From NCBI GenBank assembly GCA_963971405.1, contig OZ020491.1, positions 21,818,855 to 21,882,854 on the forward strand: 64,000 nt of DNA, given 5' to 3'. The translations under genes were made by a program, and so were the position numbers. A model generated the notes under the pieces. That model was not told the DNA's origin and searched no databases. It saw nothing but the letters and a program-made list of their open reading frames with translations. Shown in pieces: positions 44,728-54,104 of this stretch (positions are counted from its first letter, which is position 1; each line of letters begins with the position of its first letter). This DNA comes from Psococerastis gibbosa (taxonomy: Eukaryota; Arthropoda; Insecta; Psocodea; Psocidae).

Positions 44728-44800
44728 CATGGGCGTAAATAGGGGGGGGTCCTGGGGGGGGGGAGGCTAAGCCCGCAGCCCCCCCCCCAGGATTTCTGGT
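44728..44800. repeat. G-run/C-run palindrome
   Basis: GTCCTGGGGGGGGGGAGG and CAGCCCCCCCCCCAGGA form an inverted pair within 60 bp, preceded by a run of eight G. It could be a MITE terminus; strong G-quadruplex potential on both strands. Confidence 0.5.
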
Positions 44801-45077
44801 GACAAAGACGTTATGGAGGTGAAAGGCATAGTATCCACAATAACGAAAGGGAAATTAATTCTTGATACTCGGTATGCTTATTTTACATTAAAGACATCAT
44901 GAAAAAATCAACACGTTGACTTATTTTCACGAAAATATATTACTCAAAATGCTTAAGATCCCAATAGGCCTATTTCAGACCTATGTTTTCAAGCTTTTTC
45001 TTCGGGGGGACCCCCGGGCCCCCTCAGTGGTAGGTTTATTTGTCGGTACAATCTCAACTGTACTGCTTGCAAAATTC

Positions 45078-45365
45078 GTAAAACCTCACTAATTTGGACC
45101 TAGGCCTATATACATCAATTTTCCTTCTCCGGGGGAAACCCCCGGCCCCCCATTCTCCAGGGTTTAATATGCGTAAAACCTCACTAATTTGGGCCTATTT
45201 ATCAATTTTTTTCTACGGGGGAGACCCCCGGACCCACCTATCACCAGGGTATAAAATGCGAAAAACCTCATTAATTTGGGCCTACTTATCATTGTTTTTT
45301 CTGCAGGGGAGACTGCGCCCCCTTCTCCAGGGGGACAAAATGTGTAAAACCTCACTAATTCAGGT
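45078..45365 (+). repeat. 84-95 bp degenerate minisatellite
   Basis: The anchor GTAAAACCTCACTAATTTGG (with variants) recurs at about 45078, 45173, 45260 and 45344. Each unit contains a CCGGGGG/CCCCCGG hairpin and TTATCAATTTTT. It lies inside the non-autonomous hAT. Confidence 0.8.
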
Positions 45366-45792
45366 TTACCATAACATTAATGGCTTGGATTTACGGAGAA
45401 CAGCTTAGATCTGATAATGACAACCCAAACAACCTAGCCCCCCCCCCCTCCAGTCTCCAGAAGGTTACGCAGCCCCCTATAATGCTTTTCTCAGCGCTCC
45501 AAGTATTTTTAATTGTCAGCAACTGCCAATTTTGAATTTGCCACAATTAAAGGTACCTACTTATGGTATACGTGGGTGTAGCTTAGGAGCCTTAGACTAT
45601 ACTGCTCTAGCTTCTGAAAATTAGCAAGATTAAAAGATGAAAACTGGTGAAGTAGGCATGGTGACGTACAGCAGTCGATACTCTCAAAAATAATAAAAAT
45701 CCGTCTATGCTTAGCATACTACATGAAAACAAACTTTATATCAAGTTTAATTTGTAACATCCTTGGTGTTCAAAAATGAAAAAAATCATATA

Positions 45793-45938
45793 TAAGGCGC
45801 CTTCTCGACCAACGTCAATAGTGATAGTAAATGTGGTATCGACGTGGTAGCAGACATTAAGACAGTCTAAAAATGTCTGCTACCACGTCAATACTACATT
45901 TACTATCACTATTGACGCTGGTGGAATATGCATCTAAA
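45793..45938. mobile_element. foldback element E5
   Basis: Arms of about 65 bp: CGTCAATAGTGATAGTAAAT and GACGTGGTAGCAGACATT on the left, inverted on the right, with an almost loopless centre (aagacagtctaaaa). The outer termini (AAGGCGCCTTCTCGACC and GGTGGAATATGCATCTAAAG) have diverged from the family core. Confidence 0.85.
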
Positions 45939-46047
45939 GGGAACCAACATTTAAAAAAAATTCCGGGGTATTCTGAGGAACTATTTAACAATTTCCGAGG
46001 AATACGGCAGAAGTCATTTGGCAGCCCTGGAGGCTGCTGAAGCAAAG

Positions 46048-46127
46048 CCTGTTGTTGTTGTTGAAACTCAGAAGCTCCGCGCGCTTATTTAGAATCTCCA
46101 ACTTCAGATCACTGATTGTCTATTGCC
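46048..46127 (-). mobile_element. orphan 3' end of the 16.9-21.1 kb LINE
   Basis: Read on the minus strand it starts GGCAATAGACAATCAGTGAT, continues CTGAAGTTGGAGATTCT and GCGCGCGGAGCTTCTGAG, and ends in a CAACAACAACAACA tail. This matches 21013-21090 closely. Only about 80 bp are present, so it is an extreme 5' truncation. Confidence 0.85.
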
Positions 46128-46129
46128 AT

Positions 46130-46890
46130 AATAATAATAATATTATTATTATTAAAATCTATGGCTTTGCCCTGTGCTTTTAAACTTTTACTACGTAGGC
46201 TACAAAAAATACAACGATTATGGCCAATTATACCTAAAAGATAAGTCTTCCACAGAAACAATAAATTCTTTGCACAAAAAATTAAAACTTATTCGAACAT
46301 ACAGACAAAAAATTTTGAAATTTGAAATCAGTCACGGACCTGACGGACCAGGGGAGTAGGAGACCACGGTCAGTTGTCGTAGGCTTGTTACTTTGTCGCA
46401 GTTTTACAAAGGTACTAAATAGTTAAAATAGTAAATTAAGGTACTGAAGGACGAAGGTAGCTAAATTGTAAATTTAAAAAATATGGCCACCAAAAAATAA
46501 ATATTGATACATTTGCAATATGCATTATAATTTGTGGTCTTTATGGTAATATAGGCCTAGTAATACCCCATGCGAAAACAATGATAAGTACGTAAGAAAT
46601 GCCATATGTTATTATTGTTGAGAGTAGCTTGTAATGCTAATGATTGCCATTTGCCAATAAATAATAATCCATCGATCACAATAATTAAATTTACGTAAAT
46701 ATTTCTCAATTGTTTGATTATCCTTATAGCTGCAGTAGCAGTGGGCCTAACTTGGCAATCAAAATGCTCATATTTGCTCAACCGGATTCGCCTTCTGAGC
46801 CAAAAATAAAATGCCAAATTTGAGGAAAGAATCCAAAAACTACTTGGCAGCTAAAGTAAATAATTACCAAAATGAAAAAGGATACTTACA
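46130..46890. other. intergenic, no gene seen
   Basis: Begins with an AAT/ATT trinucleotide run (about 46131-46155). No exon is supported. Confidence 0.4.
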
Positions 46891-46891
46891 A

Positions 46892-47110
46892 GCTGAAATT
46901 CAGAGCGTACGGTACCAACAGGCGAGCTAGCAGGCAGCGGCTTGGCCTAGGCAGTTAGGCAAATAGGCATAACAAAATAGTGCGGTGAGTCCATGCGCCA
47001 ACGCCTTCCGATTACCAACCATCTTGAGGACTGGCCCGAACAAGAATGAACAAGATCAATGCCGTCTGCCGCGGTGAGGGGTTGAGTGTGAGTTACCAGC
47101 CAATCACCTG
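46892..47110 (-). promoter_or_regulatory. possible promoter and non-coding first exon
   Basis: Read on the minus strand, this more GC-rich patch has GTGATTGGCTGG (inverted CCAAT box) near 47095-47106 and ends with a strong donor-like TTCAGCTT|gtaagtatcc at about 46892. It would suit the unidentified minus-strand gene with candidate exons at 39.8 and 32.2 kb. Inference only. Confidence 0.25.
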
Positions 47111-47764
47111 CATTTCTAACTACAAGCTGCCTCGAAATTGTGGCAACGCTTTTAATCTGTTTAGGCCCTACTATAATCAAATCAACTGATGTAGTCTAAA
47201 TTCTCTCTTTATGTAGTCATTTAGAAATCTGGACCGCAAGATCAGCTTTTCAGATTACCGTACCGTAATTTTTTCCACTCACTTTTCTCGATTACTCACG
47301 CAATTTTTTTTTTTAATGATAAGTCTGCAATAGAGGATAACGATTATATTTAGCCTATATTCTCAAGACGTACTGTAACCGTAAGCCTTTATTGTAGATG
47401 TGTCAGAAAAAGAGTCGAAAAACACCCATAACCACAAAAAGAGCGAATCCGCAGCTCTGGCGGCTATTTTGGCCGGTATCTTGGAATTCATGCATTAAAA
47501 TTTCATAATAAGCATTTTATATTATTATTCCAATGAATTTGGCTTCCGCGAAAACTCCAAAATCAAATCGACGTCTTAGGCTCTACTCATTATTTAGAGC
47601 CAAAATAATAACTATAAATATGTTAATGGAATGTAACTGCAAAGGCTTGCAACTTTCATTACAATACAATACAAAAATTGGAGTCCCCGACCAGCCAGAG
47701 CCGGATCGACCGTGTCAAACAAAAATAGCCACCCGAGAGAGTTTTTTACGAAAGAAGGACCTCC

Positions 47765-48025
47765 TCCTTAAATAGTCCAGCTCCTGGGGTCGTACTCATC
47801 CAAATTATATAGTGAGGCGTCAATAAATCTGCTCTTAATGTATGTTCTGAAACAAGCTGGATCCAACTGACTTACTAAAAATGGTAGCTTATTGTAAAGC
47901 CGGTGTGCAAGTATTGGATAAGAATCCCTCGACTTGTTTAGGCGACACCTAGGCGTATCAAACCCTTTTGCCGATCGTGTATTATAGGAGTGCACTGTAC
48001 TCCGAGCTGGCAATCCAGGATTCAT
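47765..48025 (-). pseudogene. 5'-truncated LINE, C-terminal end of RT ORF
   Basis: The frame HSYNTRSAKGFDTPRCRLNK, SYPILAHRLYNKLPFLVSQL, ending SLYNLDEYDPRSWTI and stop, is the typical C-terminal tail of CR1/Jockey-type ORF2 proteins (YNTR, NKLP, F...K..L). No RT motifs remain upstream. Confidence 0.7.
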
Positions 48026-49355
48026 CTTTACGGATACATCTTACATCATTTCGACCACGGCCCGTCAACCCGGATTCTACTGGTTCTTCATAAGTTATTG
48101 GAGATCAGAGTAGCCCGGATTTTGGCCGCCTTTTTGGATTCCATGCTGACGGAACCGGGACTCTGATTTTGGACCCCAGAAAATCTGTCTTGGGCCATGG
48201 AAAAGTTTGTAATTTGAGAAGGGATCATCCTGCAAATATTTCCAGTGTTATCATATTACAATGTAATAATGCAGAGCTATCTGGCGTTAATTTGTTACAG
48301 TAAATGATAATAATAATAAATTCCAATGGCACAGGAAATAGAGAATGCGCAGGAAATTAAAATATAGGCCTACTGTATATTACAGTATTTATAATCGGAG
48401 GTTCTGAATCCCTAGAATAATTATAAGTGGCCGTCTAAAATGTTGCGAGAGTGAGACTGACTTATGGACCACCCAGTGCCGATTCCACCTGCGTTGCGAA
48501 CGTGTTGCTTGTCTGGCCGTCCCCGCATTCCTCTCCTGTTGAAACTTGCACATTTCAATTGGTTCGCTTTTGTAGGTGACTTGATAGGCGAGGCCTATAG
48601 AACAGTAGGCTATACACATAGGTTTCGAGTTTGGAAAAATAGTTACAAGCTCAATTGGTCAAAACTACCCTAAAATACCATGTAGGTACGCTACGCTAAT
48701 TTTTTTTCTGGGGGTAAGGGTCCCCAAATTTAATTTTGTTTTCCTAATTATTCAGAGATTTCACCGGATTTACACGTTTTGAGGTGAGAGAGGTCCCAGG
48801 AACCCAAAAGTGTTTTTTTACGAAATGTCTGTTCGTTGATTGCGGACACACTACTCGGTGGATTTTGTTGAAATTTTGCATGTAGGCTATATCCACAAAA
48901 ATCATGCCCCGGGACTATTTTTTTTTAATTTTAACTAACTTAATGTGGGGGGTTACCCTAAAAAAATTCATAAAAAAACTGCTAAATAAGTTATTTCTTT
49001 AAAACGGCTCCAACGATTTCTTTTAAATTCACATATTGTACCTAATCGTTATTAACGTTAACAAAACGCGATGGGTCGCTATTGTACCTTAAGTTTTTAG
49101 TAGCACTGTTTGTTAATTGAAAGATCTATTTATAAACTATTACTAATTTTGTCTATTAGCATCTTGCTAGTTCATTTCTGAAAGTCTTGACCCTGTAATT
49201 GTTGTTATGTTCCTTTCCTTTTTTCTTCTTTACATAAAAACTCTTACATTCAGGCAAAACAAATTAAATTCCAACGGCAATATATTTACACGGTACATCC
49301 GTTTTCCTAATATTCCTTATTCAGATTCTTTTGCATAAAAATGTATTTTTTTTTT
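48026..49355. other. intergenic with a diverged repeat
   Basis: 48750-48910 is a third copy of the repeat at 25250-25440 (gatttcaccggatttacacg, ACTACTCGGTGGATTTTG, TTTTGCATGTAGG). The first exon of the downstream THAP gene should lie in or upstream of this stretch, but I could not identify it. Confidence 0.4.
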
Positions 49356-49358
49356 TAG

Positions 49359-49502
49359 GTTTTCAAATTCCGTTCAGAAGCTAACTGGCTGAGATCATTA
49401 AGGATAAATGAAGAAGTGGGAAGGTTCGACGCAGCATGTCAGGCACATTTTCCATCTGATCGGACTGAAGGATTACCAGGAATGTTAATGTCTCACATTG
49501 AT
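49359..49502 (+). CDS. THAP finger C-terminal exon
   Basis: 48 codons between acceptor tttttag|GTT and donor GAT|gtaagatt. Phase 0 at both ends. Confidence 0.7.
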
Positions 49503-52315
49503 GTAAGATTGCCCATTTTTTTTTTGTTCTTACTTAATTTTGTACAAGTCTTCGATTACAGTCGTAAGAAAAGTGTTTGCCGTTGTCAGCTTTATATTTC
49601 ACATGAATTTTAACTTTTTAATCAGTCTATTTCCCCAAAGAAATCCTTATTTTGCACACTTTCAGGGTTGCCCATGAACATAGGGTGCCTATAACATTTA
49701 GAAAACAGCTCGCTGACTTTCTCTATAGAACACATTCATTAAATTTTACGGAATATATTTGGGGTAGTTTACTTTTAAGAGTGGACTATAACGGGGAAGC
49801 TCCAACGTATTTTGTTATATTATGTCCTCCTGCTTGTTCGGCAGTTGATGACTTTGTATTTTATTTAGAGTTGTTTCTCTACGGGGGGCGGTTCCCTAAC
49901 CTTGCCAGGGTTACCGTGCATCTCATCGAGGGGACGAGCCTTCCCCCCATACCTAGTAACACAGCAGAATCCGTTGCAATATTAACAGTGGGTTCCCCTT
50001 GGCGTCTTGGCCAGTTGGCGGCTCGAAAGGTGTCTTGTAGAGAATTCTACAACCGTTACGGAGAGGTAGCTAATGGCATCATAGTAGGTGATTTAGCACT
50101 TATTCTCACTTATGTATTTTTGGGTAAGCGTTCGTTTTAAACTTGGATTTTGGCTTGTGAGATAAGAATTTTTTTTTGTAATTTTCGTGATCGGGTAATT
50201 TTAACAATTCTTACTGATATACAATGCTGGTCCCATCTATAAACTTTTGTCCTGGGGTTTGGTTGTTTAATATACTACTAGTCCATCATATGTAGGTACC
50301 CTTAGTGAAAGGGGTATTTTGGTTTTTAAGTTAATTTATGGGTCGTAACGCTCGTGTTTGTTGTTAGCAATTCTCTGATTTACTGTAATTGGGTTATAGT
50401 GTGGACGATGGCTCTTATATTATACTAATTTCTATTTTCATAGTTTCCGGGTGATTTATTGTTTGAAAAAACAGGGAGGCAGCAACTTCATAATTATTTT
50501 GATGGTCCATTTAAAATTTTGGAAGTCGATCATGCAAGTTATAATGTAACATTAGAAATAAACAATAAAACTGTTATAGTGCATAAGATTAATAGGCCTA
50601 GGCTACTATTATATTGTGGTATGAACAATTTTCTGTTAACCATTCTTGTAATTTGGGTTAAAAATTCGTATTAGTAGACTATATGATATTAGTTGTTCTG
50701 TTTAAACTTGTAATTTGGGGTTAACGGTTATATTGGGATCTAATTGTTCATTGTTGGTTTAATTATTTTGGGGTTTTGTTGTATTTTCCCCTCATGAAGA
50801 AAAAAAAAAAAAAAACGGGGGAGATGTGGTATAGTATGGGTGTGGCTTGTAGAGTGGATGAACTGAAAATAGGTTAGTGCTGAATAAGTTGTTACCCTGC
50901 GTGGTACGGGAGGAGTGTTGAGGACTGTGATGGGAGTAGTAGGAGTGTGTGTACAATACATGGAGATGGAAACTTAATATCGAGTGCTTAATTACGCGAA
51001 CGTAACTTCACATTGTTGTTATCCATTAGGCGGCTCGCTGACCGGTATAGACCGGTACTGTGACTGTGAGTACTAAGCATGTCATAGCCTTCTACTAGCC
51101 TACTTGGATAGACCAAATGTTTATAACCTGTATTGAATTACATTACAAACATACTCTAAGCCAACCTATTTTGGAGTGATCTAGTGGAAGCCAATATCTA
51201 TGGCCAGTTTCCTCTTTTAGGTAAACCATTTGGTGCTGTATAAAAACGCTATGAGAAGTCCTGACAACTACTCATAGTACTCTTTTTCGATCAGACAAGC
51301 CAAAAAGCCCAAATTATAGATTTTTTATACTGGGTGCCACAGTTTCTTCCACTCCTGTGCTCGCCAGATCGAGCATGCAGTTATTCCATCCCGTCTTTAC
51401 ATTAGCAGAGGCAGACTATTTTAAATTTATAATGCTGAACCCATTTTTAATTAGGCTAATTGTAACAGTTAAAAGTTATCTTTTATTCCTAATTTTGGCC
51501 TATATCTTGTGCCCATTATAATAACTTTGTCAATACCAATGTATGCCGACTACTACCTCTCTTTCTTTCAGACTGACGCTGTCGTGCCACCAGTTATAAA
51601 TCGGACAAAAAACATGAAAAACGATCATATGATCTATGATCATGCTGACCACTCATATCCAAGCACAGCGAAGCCCTATGCCACACCTAAATCTGCTAAC
51701 TTACCTTTAATACTTAAGCCTATTGTCACACCTAAATCTGATACCTTGCCTTTAATACTTAAGCCTATTGCCACACCTGAATCTGCTACCTTGCCTTTAA
51801 TACTTAAGCCTATTGTCACACCTGAATCTATTACCTTACCTTTGACATCCAAGCCTGCTGCCGCACCTCCATTTGTAACCTTGCGTATGGCATCTAAGCC
51901 TGCTACCGCACATGATTCTATCGCCTTGCCACTAACACATAAGCTTGTTGCCGCAACTAATTCTGTTTCCTTAACCCCACTTATCAAGCCTAGGCGTAAG
52001 CGTACTGTGCGCCACGTCATGCCTAAATTTTGGGACTTGCCTAGAACTAACCCTAAATTGCCGCCACCTCAAGCTGTGCCACGTGATAGTGACAGCAATG
52101 ATGCAACACAAAACGAAAGGATTCAACAATTGGAACATGAAGTGAGACAATTAAAAGCGAGAAATGAGAAATTGCAGGCAGACCGCCGGACTATGCGAAA
52201 AAAGACGCATGCCCTAACGAAACAATTAAATCGTAGAAATAGGGTCATACGATCGTTGAAGGAAACCCAAGAGATTATTATTAAGAAGATGAACCTGAAA
52301 CCCACCGTTTTTTAA
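49359..52315 (+). CDS. THAP / coiled-coil protein, 5' exon missing
   Basis: Two exons join in phase 0. Exon a (49359-49502) begins after acceptor tttttttag and reads VFKFRSEANWLRSLRINEEV, AACQAHFPSD: the C-terminal half of a THAP finger, with the Trp and the C-X2-H ligand pair. Exon b (51572-52315, acceptor tttctttcag, 247 residues then TAA) has a Pro/Thr-rich array of about seven 15-residue repeats (consensus LPLILKPIVTPESAT). A basic stretch (IKPRRKRTVRHV) and a leucine-zipper-like coiled coil (ERIQQLEHEVRQLKARNEKL) follow. THAP finger plus C-terminal coiled coil is a known arrangement of DNA-binding THAP regulators and of P-type transposases. The small first exon with the first Cys pair was not found, so it may be a gene or a pseudogene. 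The intron hosts an LTR-element fragment. Confidence 0.65.
49665..50140 (+). other. unrecognised open reading frame in the THAP-gene intron
   Basis: About 160 residues are open (VAHEHRVPITFRKQLADFLY to LILTYVFLGKRSF). No domain is recognised. It does not splice in frame from the upstream THAP exon (phase 0 gives an immediate stop). It may belong to the LTR element downstream. Confidence 0.3.
50440..50680 (+). pseudogene. Gypsy-like integrase C-terminal fragment
   Basis: The frame FPGDLLFEKTGRQQLHNYFD, GPFKILEVDHASYNVTLEIN, VIVHKINRPRLL matches the end of LTR-retrotransposon pol (GPF.I.EV, V.VHK.R...). No protease, RT or integrase core is seen upstream, so only the 3' part of the element remains. 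Confidence 0.65.
50802..50824 (+). other. polypurine tract of the LTR element
   Basis: A run of A followed by CGGGGGAGA lies directly before the LTR start TGTGG. This is the expected position and composition for plus-strand priming. Confidence 0.6.
50825..51341 (+). mobile_element. 3' LTR of a Gypsy-like element
   Basis: Starts TGTGGTATAG and ends GGGTGCCACA, a TGTGG/CCACA terminal inversion, about 517 bp. A TATA box with downstream start-like context (CTGTATAAAAACGC) lies near 51237-51250. The polypurine tract lies immediately upstream. No matching 5' LTR is visible. Confidence 0.7.
51572..52315 (+). CDS. repeat and coiled-coil exon of the THAP gene
   Basis: 247 codons plus TAA. The 45-nt units (anchor cttaagcct/catccaagcct) begin near 51668 and recur at 51713, 51758, 51803, 51848 and 51893, degenerating by 51938. 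Units stay in frame. The coiled coil covers the last 70 residues. Confidence 0.7.
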   Translation, partial: TDAVVPPVINRTKNMKNDHMIYDHADHSYPSTAKPYATPKSANLPLILKPIVTPKSDTLPLILKPIATPESATLPLILKPIVTPESITLPLTSKPAAAPPFVTLRMASKPATAHDSIALPLTHKLVAATNSVSLTPLIKPRRKRTVRHVMPKFWDLPRTNPKLPPPQAVPRDSDSNDATQNERIQQLEHEVRQLKARNEKLQADRRTMRKKTHALTKQLNRRNRVIRSLKETQEIIIKKMNLKPTVF

Positions 52316-52715
52316 AGGCAGTGTAGTGGTTGTTGGTGCGACACAATTACTATTATTATAATAATAATTACTGAAATATTGCCTTCGAGCTTATAGCGGT
52401 ATTCCCTATGCTAGATCTGAATATTAGATAATTGGCAGCAGTCGGCCATTAAAAAGGTCTACCGCATTTGCGACTGAGATGAACTGGGTCTGAATTGTTT
52501 ATGTAAGGTCAAATATATTGTACAAAGTTAATCTACACATGACAAATTTTTTTACAACCGTAAGTTAATGTAATATTAGCTTATTCTACACCTTTATAGT
52601 TTTAGATTTTGTCGATAGCACTGAGATATGGGGAAATTCAAATGGATGTATGGGAAAACATATAAAAGTTAAGGTAATTGTGTTAAACTGTCACATGGAA
52701 ATTACGTAAAAAAAT
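52316..52715. other. spacer after the THAP gene
   Basis: No exon is supported. No clear AATAAA was seen close to the stop. A short ATT/AAT palindrome lies near 52350-52370. Confidence 0.35.
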
Positions 52716-52717
52716 GA

Positions 52718-53015
52718 GACCGAAGTGAAGATAGCGAGAAGACTGAAGGGCTTCGGACACGTAAAGCAGATAGGCAAGGAAAAGACCGGAGGAAGAAACA
52801 GATGCTAAACGAATATAAGAAATCGTCTCCTTTTATGTATGTGATATTTTTATTAAGTTACTGATTACTATAAGGGAACACAAAGACGAGGAAGACCAAA
52901 AAAGAGATAAAAACCAGATTGAGGACGATCTCGGAATAGTGGGACTAGTACCAGAAGAAGTAGGCAGACAGAAAGGAGTGGGGGAGTCATTATTGATGAT
53001 GATGATAAGTATATT
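52718..53015 (+). repeat. RTE-type LINE 3' end with ATG-repeat tail
   Basis: The frames give KIARRLKGFGHVKQIGKEKT, GTQRRGRPKKR and ERSGGVI, the C-terminal signature of RTE-clade ORFs (RLxWFGHVxR, RRGRPxKRW). The end is TTGATGATGATGATAAG, the simple-repeat tail usual for RTE. Stops show it is dead. Confidence 0.65.
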
Positions 53016-53910
53016 GAGTTAGATAACAACTTGGGAACTAATAGAGCTCATGGAGAAGCTGTCACCTGTCAGGCAAGCAAAAGGCTATTAGGCTACCATT
53101 AGATTCATCCATTTTTTCATAAGTATTTCCTCCCAGACAATATAGAAATAAATGTTTCCTCTTGTTATCAGTCTGACATCTTAAAAATGCTAATATATAT
53201 TCAGCTAACATAATGTACAATTTATACACAAACTTAATTAAGTCACGCTAAAATGAGAGCTAACAATCAGTTTTTGTATCGCCGACTTTGATGTAGGTAG
53301 GCCCACCTGTACAGTCTCATATAAGAAAGGCATTTCAATAGCGCATGAGTATGTTTGGGGCGTTCATAGGGTTCCATTGGCGGAGCGTGGGATAATTGCG
53401 AGTGTAATGCTTGCAAATATTTATTTATGCGTTAAAAGTTTAAAAAGAAAAAAACGCATCATTTTATATAGGCCTTTTATCTTCTTAAAAAGTAAAAATT
53501 TGAAAACAAAAAAGAAAACATTTGAATTTTAACGTGGCGAGATTCTTAATTTTCTTAGACTGCGTTGATAACATCATGCTCATGCAATCTTAATTGCTCG
53601 GGGCTTCCTATAGATTTCAACGAAAGATTTGTTGAGTGTAATGCGGCATTACGCACCTTACATGAACGCTCCGCCACTGTAGGGTTCTAAGGAAAGTGTA
53701 GACATCCCACGGCCAAATGTGTAGTTTGGTGCCCGCAGGACCTTATTTTGTAGAAAACCCCAATCAGCAACTTTAGCTTAATTATAAAGGCAGGATTACC
53801 TACAACCCCGTAGGGGAAAGATACAAACTCAGCAATTGAAAATAAATGGTTTGGCGAGAAACAATTTGGTGCATATCGTACAAAGTGCGTGTGGGCTCTA
53901 AGGCTCAATC
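53016..53910. other. 3' flank of the corin-like gene
   Basis: It would contain the 3' UTR of the minus-strand corin-like gene (stop at 53916). No further coding sequence was recognised. Confidence 0.4.
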
Positions 53911-53915
53911 TTTGG

Positions 53916-54104
53916 TCATGTTGATGAGGTAGAATGTAGCGTTGTTTTGATCCATTGCAAGTTGGGCTGAACTTTATCGTACATTCGCGGTCGTTCCAAG
54001 CCAGGCTGCTGACAGCCTATCCTCCAATTGCTGACTCCCACCAACGTCCACGATGTCTTCTCGGGCGAGAGGCACAACAGAGGACTGCCTGCGAATTCTT
54101 CTTC
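53916..54104 (-). CDS. corin-like exon: protease end and stop
   Basis: 189 nt including TGA, phase 0 (acceptor ttttttag|GAA). It reads EEEFAGSPLLC (GDSGGPL in active enzymes), SWTLVGVSNWRIGC and the terminal helix YDKVQPNLQWIKTT. The Ser position is Ala. Confidence 0.88.
   Translation of the reverse strand, partial: EEEFAGSPLLCLSPEKTSWTLVGVSNWRIGCQQPGLERPRMYDKVQPNLQWIKTTLHSTSST

Larger units (their letters stand above)
44086..46029. mobile_element. non-autonomous hAT element, 1944 bp, perfect 8-bp duplication
   Basis: GAGGCTGC occurs immediately left (44078-44085) and right (46030-46037). Termini CAGGGCTGCCA and TGGCAGCCCTG are perfect 11-bp inverted repeats of hAT type, extended imperfectly (TTCCGTGG..TTACCTCGGAATT and AATTTCCGAGGAATACGG). 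No transposase is present. It carries a G/C-rich patch, a minisatellite (45078-45365) and the foldback E5 (45793-45938). Confidence 0.93.
42805..46040. mobile_element. composite element: CAG-type ends around a THAP exon
   Basis: The left end CAGCAGGCTGATCATGGCG (42805) pairs with the right end ...ATAATCGCCATAATCAGAGG (44056-44080), continued by GCTGCTG after the hAT insertion at 44086-46029. The right 60 bp (44026-44085) matches the right half of the CAG MITEs, while only about 25 bp of the left half is kept. Between them lies about 1.2 kb with a THAP exon. Either this is a larger, coding relative of the CAG MITEs, or a THAP element inserted into a MITE; an inner inverted pair (ACGAATATTAA / TTAATATTCGT) allows the latter. 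Confidence 0.5.

Noticed and set aside
45094-45408. 104-codon open frame with repeated KTSLIWAYLS
   Set aside because: It is produced by the minisatellite inside the non-autonomous hAT; the opposite strand is open too.
48464-48560. Candidate first THAP exon (MDHPVPIPPALRTCC..., donor gtaggt, phase 0)
   Set aside because: The two Cys are adjacent rather than separated by 2-4 residues, so it does not supply the first zinc-ligand pair.
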